A stretch of DNA of 64,000 nt from Micromonospora inositola (lineage in GTDB: Bacteria; Actinomycetota; Actinomycetes; Mycobacteriales; Micromonosporaceae): positions 372,001 to 436,000 of the forward strand of contig NZ_LT607754.1 in the NCBI RefSeq assembly GCF_900090285.1, given 5' to 3'. Position numbers and translations under genes: made by a program. Positions 44,182 through 52,906 of this stretch are shown piece by piece; within the stretch, counting starts at the first letter, position 1; each line of letters begins with the position of its first letter. The notes below the pieces were generated by a model. The model did no database searches. It saw only the letters and a list, made by a program, of their open reading frames with translations, and was not told the origin of the DNA.

Positions 44182-44745
44182 TTACTCCTCTTTACGGGTC
44201 AGTTGCGACAGGCCCGCCCAACGCGGGTCGATCTGCTGATGGCTGTGATCGGCCGGCAGATCGTCCCAGTGCACCCCGCATTCGGGGCACAGCCCTGGGC
44301 AGTCCTCCCGGCAGAGCGGGTTGGTCGGCAGTGTGAGCACCACCGCGTCCCGCAGCGCCGGCTCCAGGTCGATCAGGTCGTCCTGCATCCGGCCCACCTC
44401 GTCCTCGTCGGTCGTGGTGTCCGTGGTGCTGTTCTCGTACGCGTACAGCTCCTGGACGTTCACGACCATCGAGTCGTCGATCTCGCGCAGGCAGCGGCCG
44501 CACTCGCCCTTGACGGGACCGCTGATGGTCCCGGAGACGAGCACGCCCTCGGACACCGACTCCAACCTCAGGTCGAGGTCGAGATCCGCGCCCTCCGGCA
44601 CACCGATCAACTCCACGCCGAGGTCCGCCGGTGCCGGCACGACCCGCTTGACCGTACGCAACGCACCAGGCCGACGCGGCAGGTCTCTCGTGTCGAGGAC
44701 CAGCGGCGACCTGGGGTTGAGTGATGAAGGCGAGTGTTTGGGCAT
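44182..44745 (-). CDS. DUF177 (YceD) family protein
   Basis: The 187-residue protein has the DUF177 pattern: LVLDTRDLPRRPGALRTVKR at the N-terminus, CGRCLREIDDSMVVNVQELY in the middle and the CREDCPGLCPECGVHWDD cysteine box near the C-terminus. DUF177 proteins occur beside rpmF throughout bacteria and, in plants and E. coli, have been linked to 23S rRNA accumulation/50S assembly. The Cys box suggests a metal site. ATG 44745 with GGAG upstream; a TAACCT -10 element lies about 34 bp before it, so a new transcript probably starts here. Confidence 0.9.
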   Translation of the reverse strand: MPKHSPSSLNPRSPLVLDTRDLPRRPGALRTVKRVVPAPADLGVELIGVPEGADLDLDLRLESVSEGVLVSGTISGPVKGECGRCLREIDDSMVVNVQELYAYENSTTDTTTDEDEVGRMQDDLIDLEPALRDAVVLTLPTNPLCREDCPGLCPECGVHWDDLPADHSHQQIDPRWAGLSQLTRKEE

Positions 44746-44779
44746 AGTCAGACTCCGGCCGGTGAGAGGCCGACAAAAT

Positions 44780-44785
44780 AGGTTA
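44780..44785 (-). promoter_or_regulatory. -10 element (TAACCT) of the DUF177-rpmF-plsX-rnc-mutM operon
   Basis: On the minus strand CAGGTAACCTATTTTG carries a TAnnnT box 34 bp before the DUF177 ATG, giving a leader of about 27 nt. The sepIVA stop is 70 bp further upstream. Confidence 0.4.
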
Positions 44786-44854
44786 CCTGGGCGACCGCCG
44801 GACCGTCGAACCGGGGGCGACGTCCGTCCTGCCTGTCGGCTGGTGAGGTGCCGC

Positions 44855-45352
44855 TCAGAAGGGTAACGGGCGATCCGCCTCATCCCCAGCGAAGGTGCCG
44901 ATCTCCCGCAGGGCGTGCATCTTGTCCCGGCCGCGCTCTATCGAGGCCAGCGCCCGGGTCAGGAACTGCTCGAAGTTGGCCAGCGCCGTGTCCACGTAGT
45001 CGTCGACCTCCTCGCGGAGGCGTTGGGCCTCGGCGCGGGCCTCCGCGATGATCCGGGCGCCCTCGTGCTCGGCGGAGACCGTGATCTCGTTCACCGAGAC
45101 CAGGCGGGCGTGTTCCGCCTCACCCTCGCTGATGATCCGGTCGGCCTCCCGCTTGCCGGCCTCCATGATCTTGTCGCGCTCCTCCAGCAGCGCGGCGGCC
45201 CGGCGCAGGTCGGCGGGGAGTTCGACGCGCAGCTCGTCGAGGGCGCCGATCATCTCGCCCCGGTCGACCATGCAGTTGTTGCGCGACATGGGCACGGAGC
45301 GGGCCTGCTCCACCATGGCGATCAGTTCGTCGATGCGATCGAGCGGGTCCAC
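44855..45352 (-). CDS. sepIVA: DivIVA-like septation protein SepIVA
   Basis: The 165-residue product has an N-terminal VDPLDRIDELIAMVEQARSV segment with MSRNNCMVDRGEMIGALDEL, followed by a long coiled coil (LRRAAALLEERDKIMEAGKR through RAEAQRLREEVDDYVDTALA). This matches the mycobacterial septum factor SepIVA, which is encoded at the same position next to DUF177 and rpmF. SepIVA is a cytoplasmic DivIVA-domain protein needed for septation. GTG 45352 is used with AGG 5 nt upstream; the frame opening at 45424 is longer than homologues. Orthology is inferred from sequence plus gene order. Confidence 0.8.
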   Translation of the reverse strand: MDPLDRIDELIAMVEQARSVPMSRNNCMVDRGEMIGALDELRVELPADLRRAAALLEERDKIMEAGKREADRIISEGEAEHARLVSVNEITVSAEHEGARIIAEARAEAQRLREEVDDYVDTALANFEQFLTRALASIERGRDKMHALREIGTFAGDEADRPLPF

Positions 45353-45500
45353 CGGTACCTCACTCCTGTCGTTCTTCGGCCGACCTACATGATGCGGGCT
45401 GCGGCCGGGTTCCCGCTCCACCAATGATGTCGTGCGCGGGCGACAGGTGGCCCATCCGCCCCGGGCCCGGCGCGTCGCGCCGGGCCGTCGGGCGGTCGGG

Positions 45501-45989
45501 TCAGCCGGGCTGCCCCGGAGCCAGCCGGGTGCGCAGCTGCTCGCGGACCACGTCCGGCACGTGCGACGAGATGTCCCCGCCCCACTTGGCGACGTCCTTG
45601 ACCAGGCTGGAGGAGAGGAACGAGTAGAGCGGGTTGGTCGGCATGAAGAGCGTCTCGACGCCGGCCAGCCCGATGTTCATCTGGGCCATCTGGAGCTCGT
45701 AGTCGAAGTCGCTGACCGCCCGCAGGCCCTTGATCAGCACACTCGCCCGCTGGGCCCGGCAGAAGTCCACCAGCAGCCCGCGGAACGACTCGACCCGCAC
45801 GTTGTCGTAGGAGGCCGTCACCTCGCGGAGCATGTCGATCCGCTCCTCGACGGTGAACAGGCCGCTCTTGGACTGGTTCACCAGCACGCCGACGATCACC
45901 TCGTCGAAGAGCCGGCTGGCCCGGCCGATGATGTCGAGGTGTCCGTTGGTGACCGGATCGAACGAGCCGGGACAGACCGCACGTCTCAT
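45501..45989 (-). CDS. coaD: Phosphopantetheine adenylyltransferase
   Basis: CoaD makes dephospho-CoA from ATP and 4'-phosphopantetheine. The 162-residue protein has [20 protein letters not shown] with the nucleotidyltransferase TNGH motif, [40 protein letters not shown] and a [13 protein letters not shown] segment replacing the common ISSSxxR motif. ATG 45989 overlaps the rsmD stop (ATGA), matching the conserved rsmD-coaD pair. The 148 bp between coaD and sepIVA hold no gene. Confidence 0.95.
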   Translation of the reverse strand: MRRAVCPGSFDPVTNGHLDIIGRASRLFDEVIVGVLVNQSKSGLFTVEERIDMLREVTASYDNVRVESFRGLLVDFCRAQRASVLIKGLRAVSDFDYELQMAQMNIGLAGVETLFMPTNPLYSFLSSSLVKDVAKWGGDISSHVPDVVREQLRTRLAPGQPG

Positions 45990-46549
45990 GATCGGCGACC
46001 GTACCAAAGGGTGGTCTCGCCGTAGCGGCGGCTGCGCTCCGACGTGATGCCCTCCACCCAGGCGACCGGTCCGGACCGGCTGGACCGCTCCACCACCACC
46101 AGGGCCTCCGGGGCCAGCCAGCCGCCGTCGACCAGCGCGGCCAGCAGCGCGGTGATCTCCTCGTCGGGTACGGCGTACGGCGGGTCGGCGAAGACCACGT
46201 CGTACGGGGCACCGTCGGGGCCGGCCGCGAGCACGGTGGCCACCTTGCCGGTGACCAGGCGGGCGGCCGGGGCGGCCCGCAGCGCGGCGACGTTCTCCCG
46301 GATCACCCGGGCGGCCCGGGGGTCGGACTCGACCAGCAGCACGTGCTCGGCGCCCCGGGACAGCGCCTCCAGGCCGACCGCACCCGAGCCGGCGTAGAGG
46401 TCGGCGAAGCGCGCCCCGACCAGGTCCACCTCGGCCTGCACCGCGCTGAACAGGGCCTCCCGGACCCGGTCCGAGGTGGGCCGGGTGCCGGCGCCGGGCG
46501 GCGCGGCGATGCGTCGGCCGCCGAGCGTCCCGGCCACGATCCGGGTCAC
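45986..46549 (-). CDS. rsmD: 16S rRNA (guanine966-N2)-methyltransferase
   Basis: RsmD methylates G966 of 16S rRNA. The 187-residue product begins [20 protein letters not shown], followed by [15 protein letters not shown], motif [21 protein letters not shown] and the catalytic [17 protein letters not shown] 46549 has GGAG 7 nt upstream and gives the usual N-terminus; an in-frame GTG at 46564 is also possible. It is coupled to coaD. The 256-bp region 46550-46805 contains its promoter and that of the divergent surface-protein gene; the stretch 46630-46680 is conspicuously AT-rich. Confidence 0.93.
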   Translation of the reverse strand: MTRIVAGTLGGRRIAAPPGAGTRPTSDRVREALFSAVQAEVDLVGARFADLYAGSGAVGLEALSRGAEHVLLVESDPRAARVIRENVAALRAAPAARLVTGKVATVLAAGPDGAPYDVVFADPPYAVPDEEITALLAALVDGGWLAPEALVVVERSSRSGPVAWVEGITSERSRRYGETTLWYGRRS

Positions 46550-46721
46550 CGTCTGCTCCTGCACATGTCCCAGACGCTACGCGACCGCTGGAACCGTTCC
46601 GACGACAGTGCGTACGACCGCATCGCCGGAATGATCACCGACCGTGGATCAATAATCTCAAATTCATAACAGAGCTTGGTGGGCACACCCATCGGAGTAA
46701 CGCATCCCCTGGCGATCTCGC

Positions 46722-46727
46722 TAGGGT
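46722..46727 (+). promoter_or_regulatory. -10 element (TAGGGT) of the LPXTG protein gene
   Basis: TCTCGCTAGGGTCTGCC carries a TAnnnT box 78 bp before the GTG 46806. The same 12-base core TCTCGCTAGGGT occurs before the TPR gene at 56293-56304. Confidence 0.4.
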
Positions 46728-46805
46728 CTGCCCGGTTGTCGTTGCGGGCGAGAGGCTCCGGTCCGCCCGCCGGACTCTCCGATCTTCCCCTCACTAGGAG
46801 TTTGC

Positions 46806-47750
46806 GTGAACCGTCTCAACCTCCGGCGTGCCGCGGCCCTCACCGCTGGCGCGCTGATCGGCCTCGCGGGCGTGGCCACCTTCGCCAGCCCCGCCATGGC
46901 CCACCACCCTGAGCCCTCCGGCAGCTACTGCGCGGCCCAGGACGGCAAGGTCACCGTCAACTGGTCGGTGATCAGCACCGAGACCGACATCGAAGGCACC
47001 ATCACCAAGCTCGAGTCCACCGTGCCCGGTGACATCACCGGCGGCCTGGCCGTCGGGGCGACGCTGAAGAGGCAGGGCGACGGCCCGCTGACCGGTACCC
47101 AGACCCACACCTTCGAGGGCGCCATCCCCGAGCTGAAGCTCACCGTCGAGGCGCGCTGGGAGCGCGACGGCAGGACCATCACCGGGGAGCGCAGCGTCGT
47201 CGCGCTGCCCAGCCGGGACTGCGGCCCGGCCGAGTCGCCGTCGCCGTCGCCGACCTCCCCGTCGCCGAGCGCCACCCCGGAGCCGACCAAGTCGCCCGAG
47301 GTCACCCCGTCGCCGTCCGCCTCCAGCCCGGCCAGCCCGTCCGCGACGCCGTCCGTCCCGGCCGAGCCGGCGGAGCCGGTGTTCCAGCTCGAGGAGACCT
47401 GCGACAAGATGACCTTCATCGTGGAGAACCCGGCGAAGGGCATTCCCTTCACCGCCACGATGACCACCGAGAAGGGCGTCACCAAGAAGCTCGTCTCCGA
47501 GCCGGGCAAGACCGCCTCGGTCAGCTTCGACGCGTACAAGGGCCTCAAGGTCACGGTCAAGTACGACGTGGTCGAGGACTCCGAGACCATCCCGTACACC
47601 CAGCCGAAGGACTGCGACGGCCAGGGCGGCGGCCTGCCGGTCACCGGTCCGGCCGCCGGCGCCATCGTCGGTGGGGCCGCCGTGCTGCTCGCCGCCGGTG
47701 CGGTGCTCTTCGTGGTGGCCCGCCGTCGTCGGGTCCGCTTCACCGCCTGA
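46806..47750 (+). CDS. LPXTG-anchored surface protein
   Basis: The 314-residue protein has a Sec signal peptide (RRAAALTAGALIGLAGVATF, likely cleavage after AMA), a beta-rich domain with HHPEPSGSYCAAQDGKVTVN, a Ser/Pro-rich spacer (PSPSPTSPSPSATPEPTKSP), a second beta-rich domain (CDKMTFIVENPAKGIPFTAT) and a sorting signal LPVTG at about residue 277 followed by a hydrophobic helix and RRRR. It should be attached to peptidoglycan by a class E-like sortase, which is not encoded in this window. Cys residues could form a disulfide in each domain. GTG 46806 is preceded by AGGAG with 5-nt spacing. Its function is unknown; adhesion or envelope structure is a guess. Confidence 0.85.
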   Translation: MNRLNLRRAAALTAGALIGLAGVATFASPAMAHHPEPSGSYCAAQDGKVTVNWSVISTETDIEGTITKLESTVPGDITGGLAVGATLKRQGDGPLTGTQTHTFEGAIPELKLTVEARWERDGRTITGERSVVALPSRDCGPAESPSPSPTSPSPSATPEPTKSPEVTPSPSASSPASPSATPSVPAEPAEPVFQLEETCDKMTFIVENPAKGIPFTATMTTEKGVTKKLVSEPGKTASVSFDAYKGLKVTVKYDVVEDSETIPYTQPKDCDGQGGGLPVTGPAAGAIVGGAAVLLAAGAVLFVVARRRRVRFTA

Positions 47751-47766
47751 TCCACTTCGGATCGCC

Positions 47767-47803
47767 CGAGGGCGCGTCGACCATGACGGTCGGCGCGCCC
47801 TCG
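47767..47803 (+). terminator. Terminator of the LPXTG gene
   Basis: CGAGGGCGCG-t-CGACC pairs with GGTCG-g-CGCGCCCTCG (16 bp including one T-G) around ATGAC, starting 17 nt after the stop. There is no U tract. The remaining bases to recG (47804-47999) show nothing I recognise. Confidence 0.75.
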
Positions 47804-47999
47804 GCGCATCCGCCCCTTCCCGGCCGTCTCAGACCGGCGCGGCGGTCGAGATCGCACCCGGACACGGAAGCACTGCCCTCCCTCCGACGTGGAGGCCGCC
47901 ACGGCCCGGTCAACGGCGGTGCCCGTCGCGCCCGCCCGTCGGTCCCGGTCGGCGTGACGGCGAGGACCGGAGCCCGCCGTGCCGGCGGCCGGCCTGTGG

Positions 48000-50201
48000 T
48001 CAACCCTTCTCGAGGTACTCCGCGCGTTCCTCGTCGACCAGGGCGGCCACCGAGGCGGCCAGCGCCGGATGCCGGACCAGCTCCGGGTCCTCCTCGACCA
48101 GGGCGATCGCCTCGGCCCGGGCGTCCCGGATCAGGTCGGCATCGCGCAGCAGCGAGAGCAGCCGCAGGTGGGACCGGCGCCCGGACTGCGTGGCGCCGAG
48201 CACGTCACCCTCGCGGCGCTGCTCCAGATCCAGCTCGGCCAGCTTGAAACCGTCCGTGGTGGAGGCGACGGCGTCCAGCCGCTCCCGGGCCGACGAGCCC
48301 TCCGCCGCCTCGCTGACCAGCAGGCAGAGCCCGGCGGCGGACCCGCGACCCACCCGGCCGCGCAGCTGGTGCAGCTGGGATACGCCGAACCGGTCGGCGT
48401 CGAGCACGATCATCACGGTGGCGTTGGGCACGTCCACACCGACCTCGACCACGGTGGTGGCCACCAGCACGTCCAGGTCGCCGGCGGCGAACGACCGCAT
48501 CACCGCGTCCTTCTCGTCGGCCGGAAGCTTCCCGTGCAGCACGCCGATCCGCAGCCCGTGCAGCGGCCCCTCGGCGAGCAGCGGGGCGACCTCGGTCACC
48601 GCGAGGGGCGGTCGCCGCCCGTTGTCGTCCTCCCGGGGCGGCTCCTCCTCGCTGGCCGGCCCCTCCCCGATCCGCGGGCAGACGACGTACGCCTGGTGGC
48701 CGGCGGAGACCTCCTCGCGCAGCCGACGCCAGGCCCGGTCCAGGAACGCCGGCTTCTCGGCGGCCGGCACCACGTGCGAGGCGATCGGCGAGCGGCCCTT
48801 CGGGAGCTGGGAGAGGGTGGAGATCTCCAGGTCGCCGTAGACGGTCATCGCCACCGTGCGCGGGATCGGGGTGGCCGTCATCACCAGCACGTGCGGCGGC
48901 TGGTCGGCCTTCGCGCGCAGCGCGTCCCGCTGCTCCACACCGAACCGGTGCTGCTCGTCGACGACCACCAGGCCCAGGTCGGCGAAGTCGACCCCCTCGT
49001 AGAGCAGCGCGTGGGTGCCGAGCGCGATGCCGGCCCGGCCCTCGGCCACCTCGGCCAGGGCCCGCCGCCGGGCCGCCGCACCGAGCGAACCGGTGACCAG
49101 CTCTACCCGGGTGGCGTTGTCGGCGGCGCCCAGCTCGCCGGCCCGGGCGAGCGGGCCGAGCAGGTCGAGCATGCCCCGGTGGTGCTGGGCGGCGAGCACC
49201 TCGGTCGGGGCGAGCAGGGCCGCCTGACCACCGGCGTCGACCACCTGGAGCATGGCGCGCAGCGCGACCACCGTCTTGCCCGAGCCGACCTCGCCCTGCA
49301 GCAGCCGGTGCATCGGGTGCGCGGTGGCCAGGTCGGTGGCGATCTCCGCGCCGACGGTCCGCTGGCCGGGAGTCAGCTCGTACGGCAGCCGGGCGTCGAA
49401 CGCGTCGAGCAGCCCGCTGGCCCGCGGCGGCCGGGACTTCGCCGGCCAGTCCGCCGCCCGGTGCTTGCGTTGCACCAGGGTGAGCTGCACCGCGAACGCC
49501 TCGTCCCACTTCAGCCGCCGGCGGGCCCGGTACAGCTCCTCCTTGCTGGAGGGTCGGTGGATCTCCCGCAGCGCGGTGTCGATGCCGACCAGGTTGCGGG
49601 CGGCCCGGACGGTGGCCGGCAGCGGGTCCTCCGGCGGGGTGAAGGTGTCCAGCACCACCCGCACGCAGCGGGCGATCACCCAGGTCGGCACCGCGGCGGC
49701 GGCCGGGTAGACCGGGATGAGCGCCCCGGCGAATTCCTCGACCTCCTCGTTGGCCGCCGCCTCGCCGTCGCCGCCCTCCCCGAGCAGCACGTACTCCGGG
49801 CCGTTGAGCTGCCGCTTGCCCCGGAACTCGGTGACCTTGCCGGCGAACAGCCCCCACCGGCCGGGGCGCAGCTCCCGCTCCCGCCAGGCCTGGTTGCCGA
49901 AGAAGGTGAGGGTGAGCAGCCCGCCGGAACCGTCGCCGACGGTCACCTCCAGCAGGTTGCCCCGCCGCTGCCGCATCGGCCGGACCGCGGTGCGCTGCAC
50001 CTGGGCCAGCACGGTCACCTGCTCGCCGACGTCCAGCGAACGAATGTCCGTGTGCTCGCCGCGCTCGTCGTACCGGCGGGGGAAGTGGTAGATCAGGTCG
50101 CCGGCGGTGTGCAGGTCGAGGTGGCTCGCCAGGGCCTTGGCGGTCTTCTCCCCGACCAGCTTCTTCAGCGGCGTGTCCATCGTGGCCGGCTCGCTCGTCA
50201 T
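48000..50201 (-). CDS. recG: ATP-dependent DNA helicase RecG
   Basis: RecG remodels stalled forks and Holliday junctions. The 733-residue product has an N-terminal wedge domain (OB fold; FPRRYDERGEHTDIRSLDVG), superfamily 2 helicase motifs LLQGEVGSGKTVVALRAML (I), VVDEQHRFGVEQR (II, DEQH), MTATPIPRTVAMTVYGDLEI (III), and the C-terminal VATTVVEVGVDVPNATVMIV and HQLRGRVGRG (VI). A Glu/Asp-rich insertion (EGPASEEEPPREDDNGRR) lies between motifs III and V. ATG 50201 overlaps the upstream DAK gene stop (ATGA), giving coupled translation. Confidence 0.95.
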   Translation of the reverse strand: MTSEPATMDTPLKKLVGEKTAKALASHLDLHTAGDLIYHFPRRYDERGEHTDIRSLDVGEQVTVLAQVQRTAVRPMRQRRGNLLEVTVGDGSGGLLTLTFFGNQAWRERELRPGRWGLFAGKVTEFRGKRQLNGPEYVLLGEGGDGEAAANEEVEEFAGALIPVYPAAAAVPTWVIARCVRVVLDTFTPPEDPLPATVRAARNLVGIDTALREIHRPSSKEELYRARRRLKWDEAFAVQLTLVQRKHRAADWPAKSRPPRASGLLDAFDARLPYELTPGQRTVGAEIATDLATAHPMHRLLQGEVGSGKTVVALRAMLQVVDAGGQAALLAPTEVLAAQHHRGMLDLLGPLARAGELGAADNATRVELVTGSLGAAARRRALAEVAEGRAGIALGTHALLYEGVDFADLGLVVVDEQHRFGVEQRDALRAKADQPPHVLVMTATPIPRTVAMTVYGDLEISTLSQLPKGRSPIASHVVPAAEKPAFLDRAWRRLREEVSAGHQAYVVCPRIGEGPASEEEPPREDDNGRRPPLAVTEVAPLLAEGPLHGLRIGVLHGKLPADEKDAVMRSFAAGDLDVLVATTVVEVGVDVPNATVMIVLDADRFGVSQLHQLRGRVGRGSAAGLCLLVSEAAEGSSARERLDAVASTTDGFKLAELDLEQRREGDVLGATQSGRRSHLRLLSLLRDADLIRDARAEAIALVEEDPELVRHPALAASVAALVDEERAEYLEKG

Positions 50202-51811
50202 TCGACCCCCACCAGCAGCGGATAGTGCGGCTGCCCGCCCTCGTACGCCTGGACCTCGACGAACGGCCAGGCCCGCTCGACGTGCTCGCGTACCCGGTCG
50301 GCCAGCCCGGCCGGGGCGTCCGCCCCGCAGAGCAGCGTGACCAGCTCGCCGCCGCCGCCGAGCATCCGGTCCACCACCGCGGTGCAGGTGTCGACCAGGT
50401 CCGACCCGATCAGGTGCACCTCCCCCTCCACCAGCGCCAGCACGTCGCCCGACCGGCACGGGCCGGCGACGGTGAGCGCCTCCCGGCTCGCGTGGCAGAC
50501 CTCGGCGTACCGGCAGGCGCCGGCGGCCTCGGCCATCGCGATCACGTCGTCCTCGAACCGCCGGCCCGGGTCCCGCACGGCGAGGGCCGCGAGGGCCTGC
50601 ACCGGGGAGCGGGTCGGCACCACGCTGACCTTGACGCCGAGCCGGTGGGCCTCCCTGGCGGCGGCGCTCGCCACGGACTGGGTGTTGGGGTCGTTGGGCA
50701 GCACCACCACCCGGGCGGCGGCGGTGGCCCGGATCGCGTCGAGCAGCTCGCCGGTGGACGGGTTGCCCGGCACCACGGTGGCGCCCTCGGCGCCGAACAG
50801 CTCGGCGAGGCCGGCGCCGGCCGCCACCACCACGGCCGCCCGGCCGTCCGGCAGCACGGTCGGCGGGGGCGGGGCGGGCGCCACCTGGTCGGCGAAGCGG
50901 GTCACCGAGATCCGGTGCGGCCGGCCGGCGACCACCCCCGCCTCGACCGCCGCGCCCACGTCGTTGACGTGCACGTGCACGTTCCAGGTGGCGTCGCCGT
51001 CGCCGACGATCACCAGCGAGTCGCCCAGCGCGTCCAGCTCGGCGCGCAGCCGCGTCACCGCCTCCGCCGGGGCGTCGAGCAGGAACTGCACCTCGTACGC
51101 GTACTCCGGCGAGCCGGTCTCCCGGACGGCCGTGGCCGGCGGGCGGACCGCGGTCGGCGCGGGCGTCGGCTGCCGCGGGCTCTCCCCCGTGATCACCTCG
51201 ACCAGCGCGTCCAGCAGCACGCACAGCCCGCGCCCGCCGGCGTCCACCACGCCGGCCCGGGCCAGCTCCGGCAGCTGCTCGGGGGTGCGCGCCAGGGCCC
51301 GGGCCGCCCCGCCGGCCGCCGCGCGGGCCACCACCCGCAGGTCGTCGCTGTCCGCCTGCTCGGCGGCGCGCGCGGCGGCGGCGACCACGCTGAGCAGGGT
51401 GCCCTCGACCGGCCGGGCGACCGCCCCGTACGCGGCGGTGGCCGCGTCGGTCAGCGCGGCGGCGAGCTGGCGGCCGCGGACCGCCGGCTCGGCGGCCAGT
51501 GCGTCGGCGAAGCCGCGCAGGATCTGCGACAGGATCACCCCGGAGTTTCCCCGGGCCCCGAGCAGCGCACCCCGGGCCATCAGCCGCAGCGCGTGCCCGT
51601 GCGGGGTGTGGCCGTCGTCGGGGAGGGTGCCCAGGTCCATCGCGAGGGCCTGCTGGGCGGAGGTGAGGGTGAGCACCAGGTTGGTGCCCGTGTCGCCGTC
51701 CGGGACCGGGTAGACGTTGAGATCGTCGATCTCACCCTGGTGCCGGCGCAGGGCGGCCAGCCCGCTCGCGCACCAGCGGCGCACCGCGGCGGCGTCGAGG
51801 GTGTCCAGCAC
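50198..51811 (-). CDS. DAK2/FakA-like (YloV family) protein
   Basis: The 537-residue product has an N-terminal DAK2 (DhaL-like) nucleotide-binding domain with IDDLNVYPVPDGDTGTNLVL and GARGNSGVILSQILRGFADA, and a C-terminal DegV/FakA-type region (VVVLPNDPNTQSVASAAARE). Homologues next to recG are the YloV family; the Staphylococcus member FakA phosphorylates fatty acids with FakB partners. That role is plausible here but no fakB is in the window. GTG 51811 lies 7 nt after a TAGGCT -10 element, supporting it over the longer frame opening at 51865. It is coupled to recG. Confidence 0.88.
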   Translation of the reverse strand: MLDTLDAAAVRRWCASGLAALRRHQGEIDDLNVYPVPDGDTGTNLVLTLTSAQQALAMDLGTLPDDGHTPHGHALRLMARGALLGARGNSGVILSQILRGFADALAAEPAVRGRQLAAALTDAATAAYGAVARPVEGTLLSVVAAAARAAEQADSDDLRVVARAAAGGAARALARTPEQLPELARAGVVDAGGRGLCVLLDALVEVITGESPRQPTPAPTAVRPPATAVRETGSPEYAYEVQFLLDAPAEAVTRLRAELDALGDSLVIVGDGDATWNVHVHVNDVGAAVEAGVVAGRPHRISVTRFADQVAPAPPPPTVLPDGRAAVVVAAGAGLAELFGAEGATVVPGNPSTGELLDAIRATAAARVVVLPNDPNTQSVASAAAREAHRLGVKVSVVPTRSPVQALAALAVRDPGRRFEDDVIAMAEAAGACRYAEVCHASREALTVAGPCRSGDVLALVEGEVHLIGSDLVDTCTAVVDRMLGGGGELVTLLCGADAPAGLADRVREHVERAWPFVEVQAYEGGQPHYPLLVGVE

Positions 51812-51818
51812 GGCGAGA

Positions 51819-51824
51819 AGCCTA
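51819..51824 (-). promoter_or_regulatory. -10 element (TAGGCT), leaderless spacing
   Basis: On the minus strand AAGTAGGCTTCTCGCC precedes GTG 51811 by 7 nt; this is the promoter of the DAK-recG pair and implies a leaderless mRNA. Confidence 0.5.
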
Positions 51825-51953
51825 CTTGCGCGGACCGACACGCGCCGGGGTCGACCGCCCCCCACCGGCGTGTCCCCCGTCCCGGCCCGCCGGCCGCGCC
51901 GCGCCCGGCACCGGGTACGCTGGGCGGGCCCGAGCCGCCGCCGACCGGGCCGG

Positions 51954-51984
51954 TTGGGCGTACCGGCGGGTCATCGGGTAACCT
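51954..51984 (+). promoter_or_regulatory. Candidate promoter of rpmB
   Basis: TTGGGC (51954-51959) and TAACCT (51979-51984) are 19 bp apart, slightly long, and lie 64 bp before the rpmB GTG. Confidence 0.35.
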
Positions 51985-52048
51985 GACCAGGTTGCCCGGG
52001 CAGCGCCTGGCGGCGACCTCATGAACGTTTCAATCCCAGGAGTATCCC

Positions 52049-52240
52049 GTGGCTAGCGTGTGCGACGTCTGTGGCAAGGGACCGGGCTTCGGCCACAACG
52101 TGTCCTTCTCGCACCGGCGGACCAACCGCCGCTGGAACCCGAACATCCAGTCGGTGCGTACCCCGGCCGGTGGCGGCACCACCAAGAAGTTGCAGGTCTG
52201 CACCTCGTGCATCAAGGCCGGCAAGGTCACCCGCGCCTGA
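52049..52240 (+). CDS. rpmB: 50S ribosomal protein L28, zinc form
   Basis: The 63-residue protein begins [20 protein letters not shown] and ends [16 protein letters not shown], with the zinc-binding pairs CDVC and CTSC. L28 is a 50S protein; the Cys form is the zinc-dependent one. GTG 52049 has AGGAG 9 nt upstream. It is monocistronic: a promoter precedes it and a strong hairpin follows, and it is transcribed away from the DAK-recG operon. Many actinobacteria have a second, Zur-controlled, Cys-free L28. Confidence 0.96.
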   Translation: MASVCDVCGKGPGFGHNVSFSHRRTNRRWNPNIQSVRTPAGGGTTKKLQVCTSCIKAGKVTRA

Positions 52241-52270
52241 CGCGGTAAGCCCCAACTTCACGAACCACCC

Positions 52271-52303
52271 AGCACCGGCGGGCCGTCACGGTCCGCCGGT
52301 GCT
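52271..52303 (+). terminator. Terminator of rpmB
   Basis: AGCACCGGCGGGCCG-TCA-CGGTCCGCCGGTGCT is a 15-bp stem with one G-T pair and a 3-nt loop, 31 nt after the rpmB stop. Convergent GNAT gene begins its 3' end 73 nt later, so it may serve both strands. Confidence 0.75.
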
Positions 52304-52376
52304 GTCGTGTCCGGGCACCGTCACGCCGGCCGGGTGCGCGGACGACCGGGTCGCCGCGCACCCGCCGCAGGCGGAG

Positions 52377-52844
52377 TCAGAGGGGGCGGCCGAAGGAGAG
52401 GCAGCCGGGGGCGTCCTGGTAGAAGCCGAAGTTCGGGATCCGCTCGTACCCGGCCGAGGTGTACATGGCGATCGCCTCGGGCTGCTTGTCGCCGCACTCC
52501 AGGACGATCCGCTTGCGGCCCTGCTCGCGGGCCGACCGCTCGACCGCGGCCAGCACCGCGCGGGCCACGCCCCGTCCCCGCGCCACCGGCGCGGTGTACA
52601 TCCGCTTCAGCTCCGCCGTCTCCCCGTCGTCGCCGTGGCTGCGCCAGCCGCCGCAGCCCACCGGCTCCCCGCCGAGGTAGGCCACCAGGAACGCGCCGGC
52701 CGGCGGCTGGAACTCCGCCGCGTCCACCGGGGTGTCGTCGCCGCTGCCGCCGTACCGCTGACCGAGGTCGGCCAGGGCCGCCCGGATCAACGCCTGCGAC
52801 TCGGGCGCGTCGAAGCGCTGCGCGCGGATCTCGATCTCACTCAC
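52377..52844 (-). CDS. GNAT family N-acetyltransferase
   Basis: The 155-residue protein has the GNAT acetyl-CoA site PVARGRGVARAVLAAVE (the Q/RxxGxG/A loop) and strands LKRMYTAPV, KRIVLECGDK with QPEAIAMYTSAGYERI, typical of the fold. Substrates of such proteins range from amino acids to ribosomal proteins and cannot be read from sequence. GTG 52844 is 6 nt after a TACCCT -10 element, pointing to a leaderless transcript and supporting this start over the upstream frame. It lies between thiL and rpmB. Confidence 0.87.
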   Translation of the reverse strand: MSEIEIRAQRFDAPESQALIRAALADLGQRYGGSGDDTPVDAAEFQPPAGAFLVAYLGGEPVGCGGWRSHGDDGETAELKRMYTAPVARGRGVARAVLAAVERSAREQGRKRIVLECGDKQPEAIAMYTSAGYERIPNFGFYQDAPGCLSFGRPL

Positions 52845-52850
52845 GCCTGA

Positions 52851-52856
52851 AGGGTA
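52851..52856 (-). promoter_or_regulatory. -10 element (TACCCT), leaderless spacing
   Basis: On the minus strand GTCGTACCCTTCAGGC places TACCCT 6 nt before GTG 52844. Confidence 0.45.
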
Positions 52857-52906
52857 CGACCGCCACCCGGCGCGTCCCGGGCCCGCCGGCCCGGTTCGGT
52901 CGCAGA

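Noticed and set aside
46585..46600. GGAACCGTTCC palindrome as an SOS (LexA) box
   Set aside because: Does not fit the actinobacterial LexA consensus GAAC-N4-GTTC and no SOS gene follows it.
46565..46669. 34-codon plus-strand frame [12 protein letters not shown]... before the LPXTG gene
   Set aside because: No ribosome binding site, overlaps the rsmD start region and has no recognisable similarity; kept only as AT-rich intergenic sequence.
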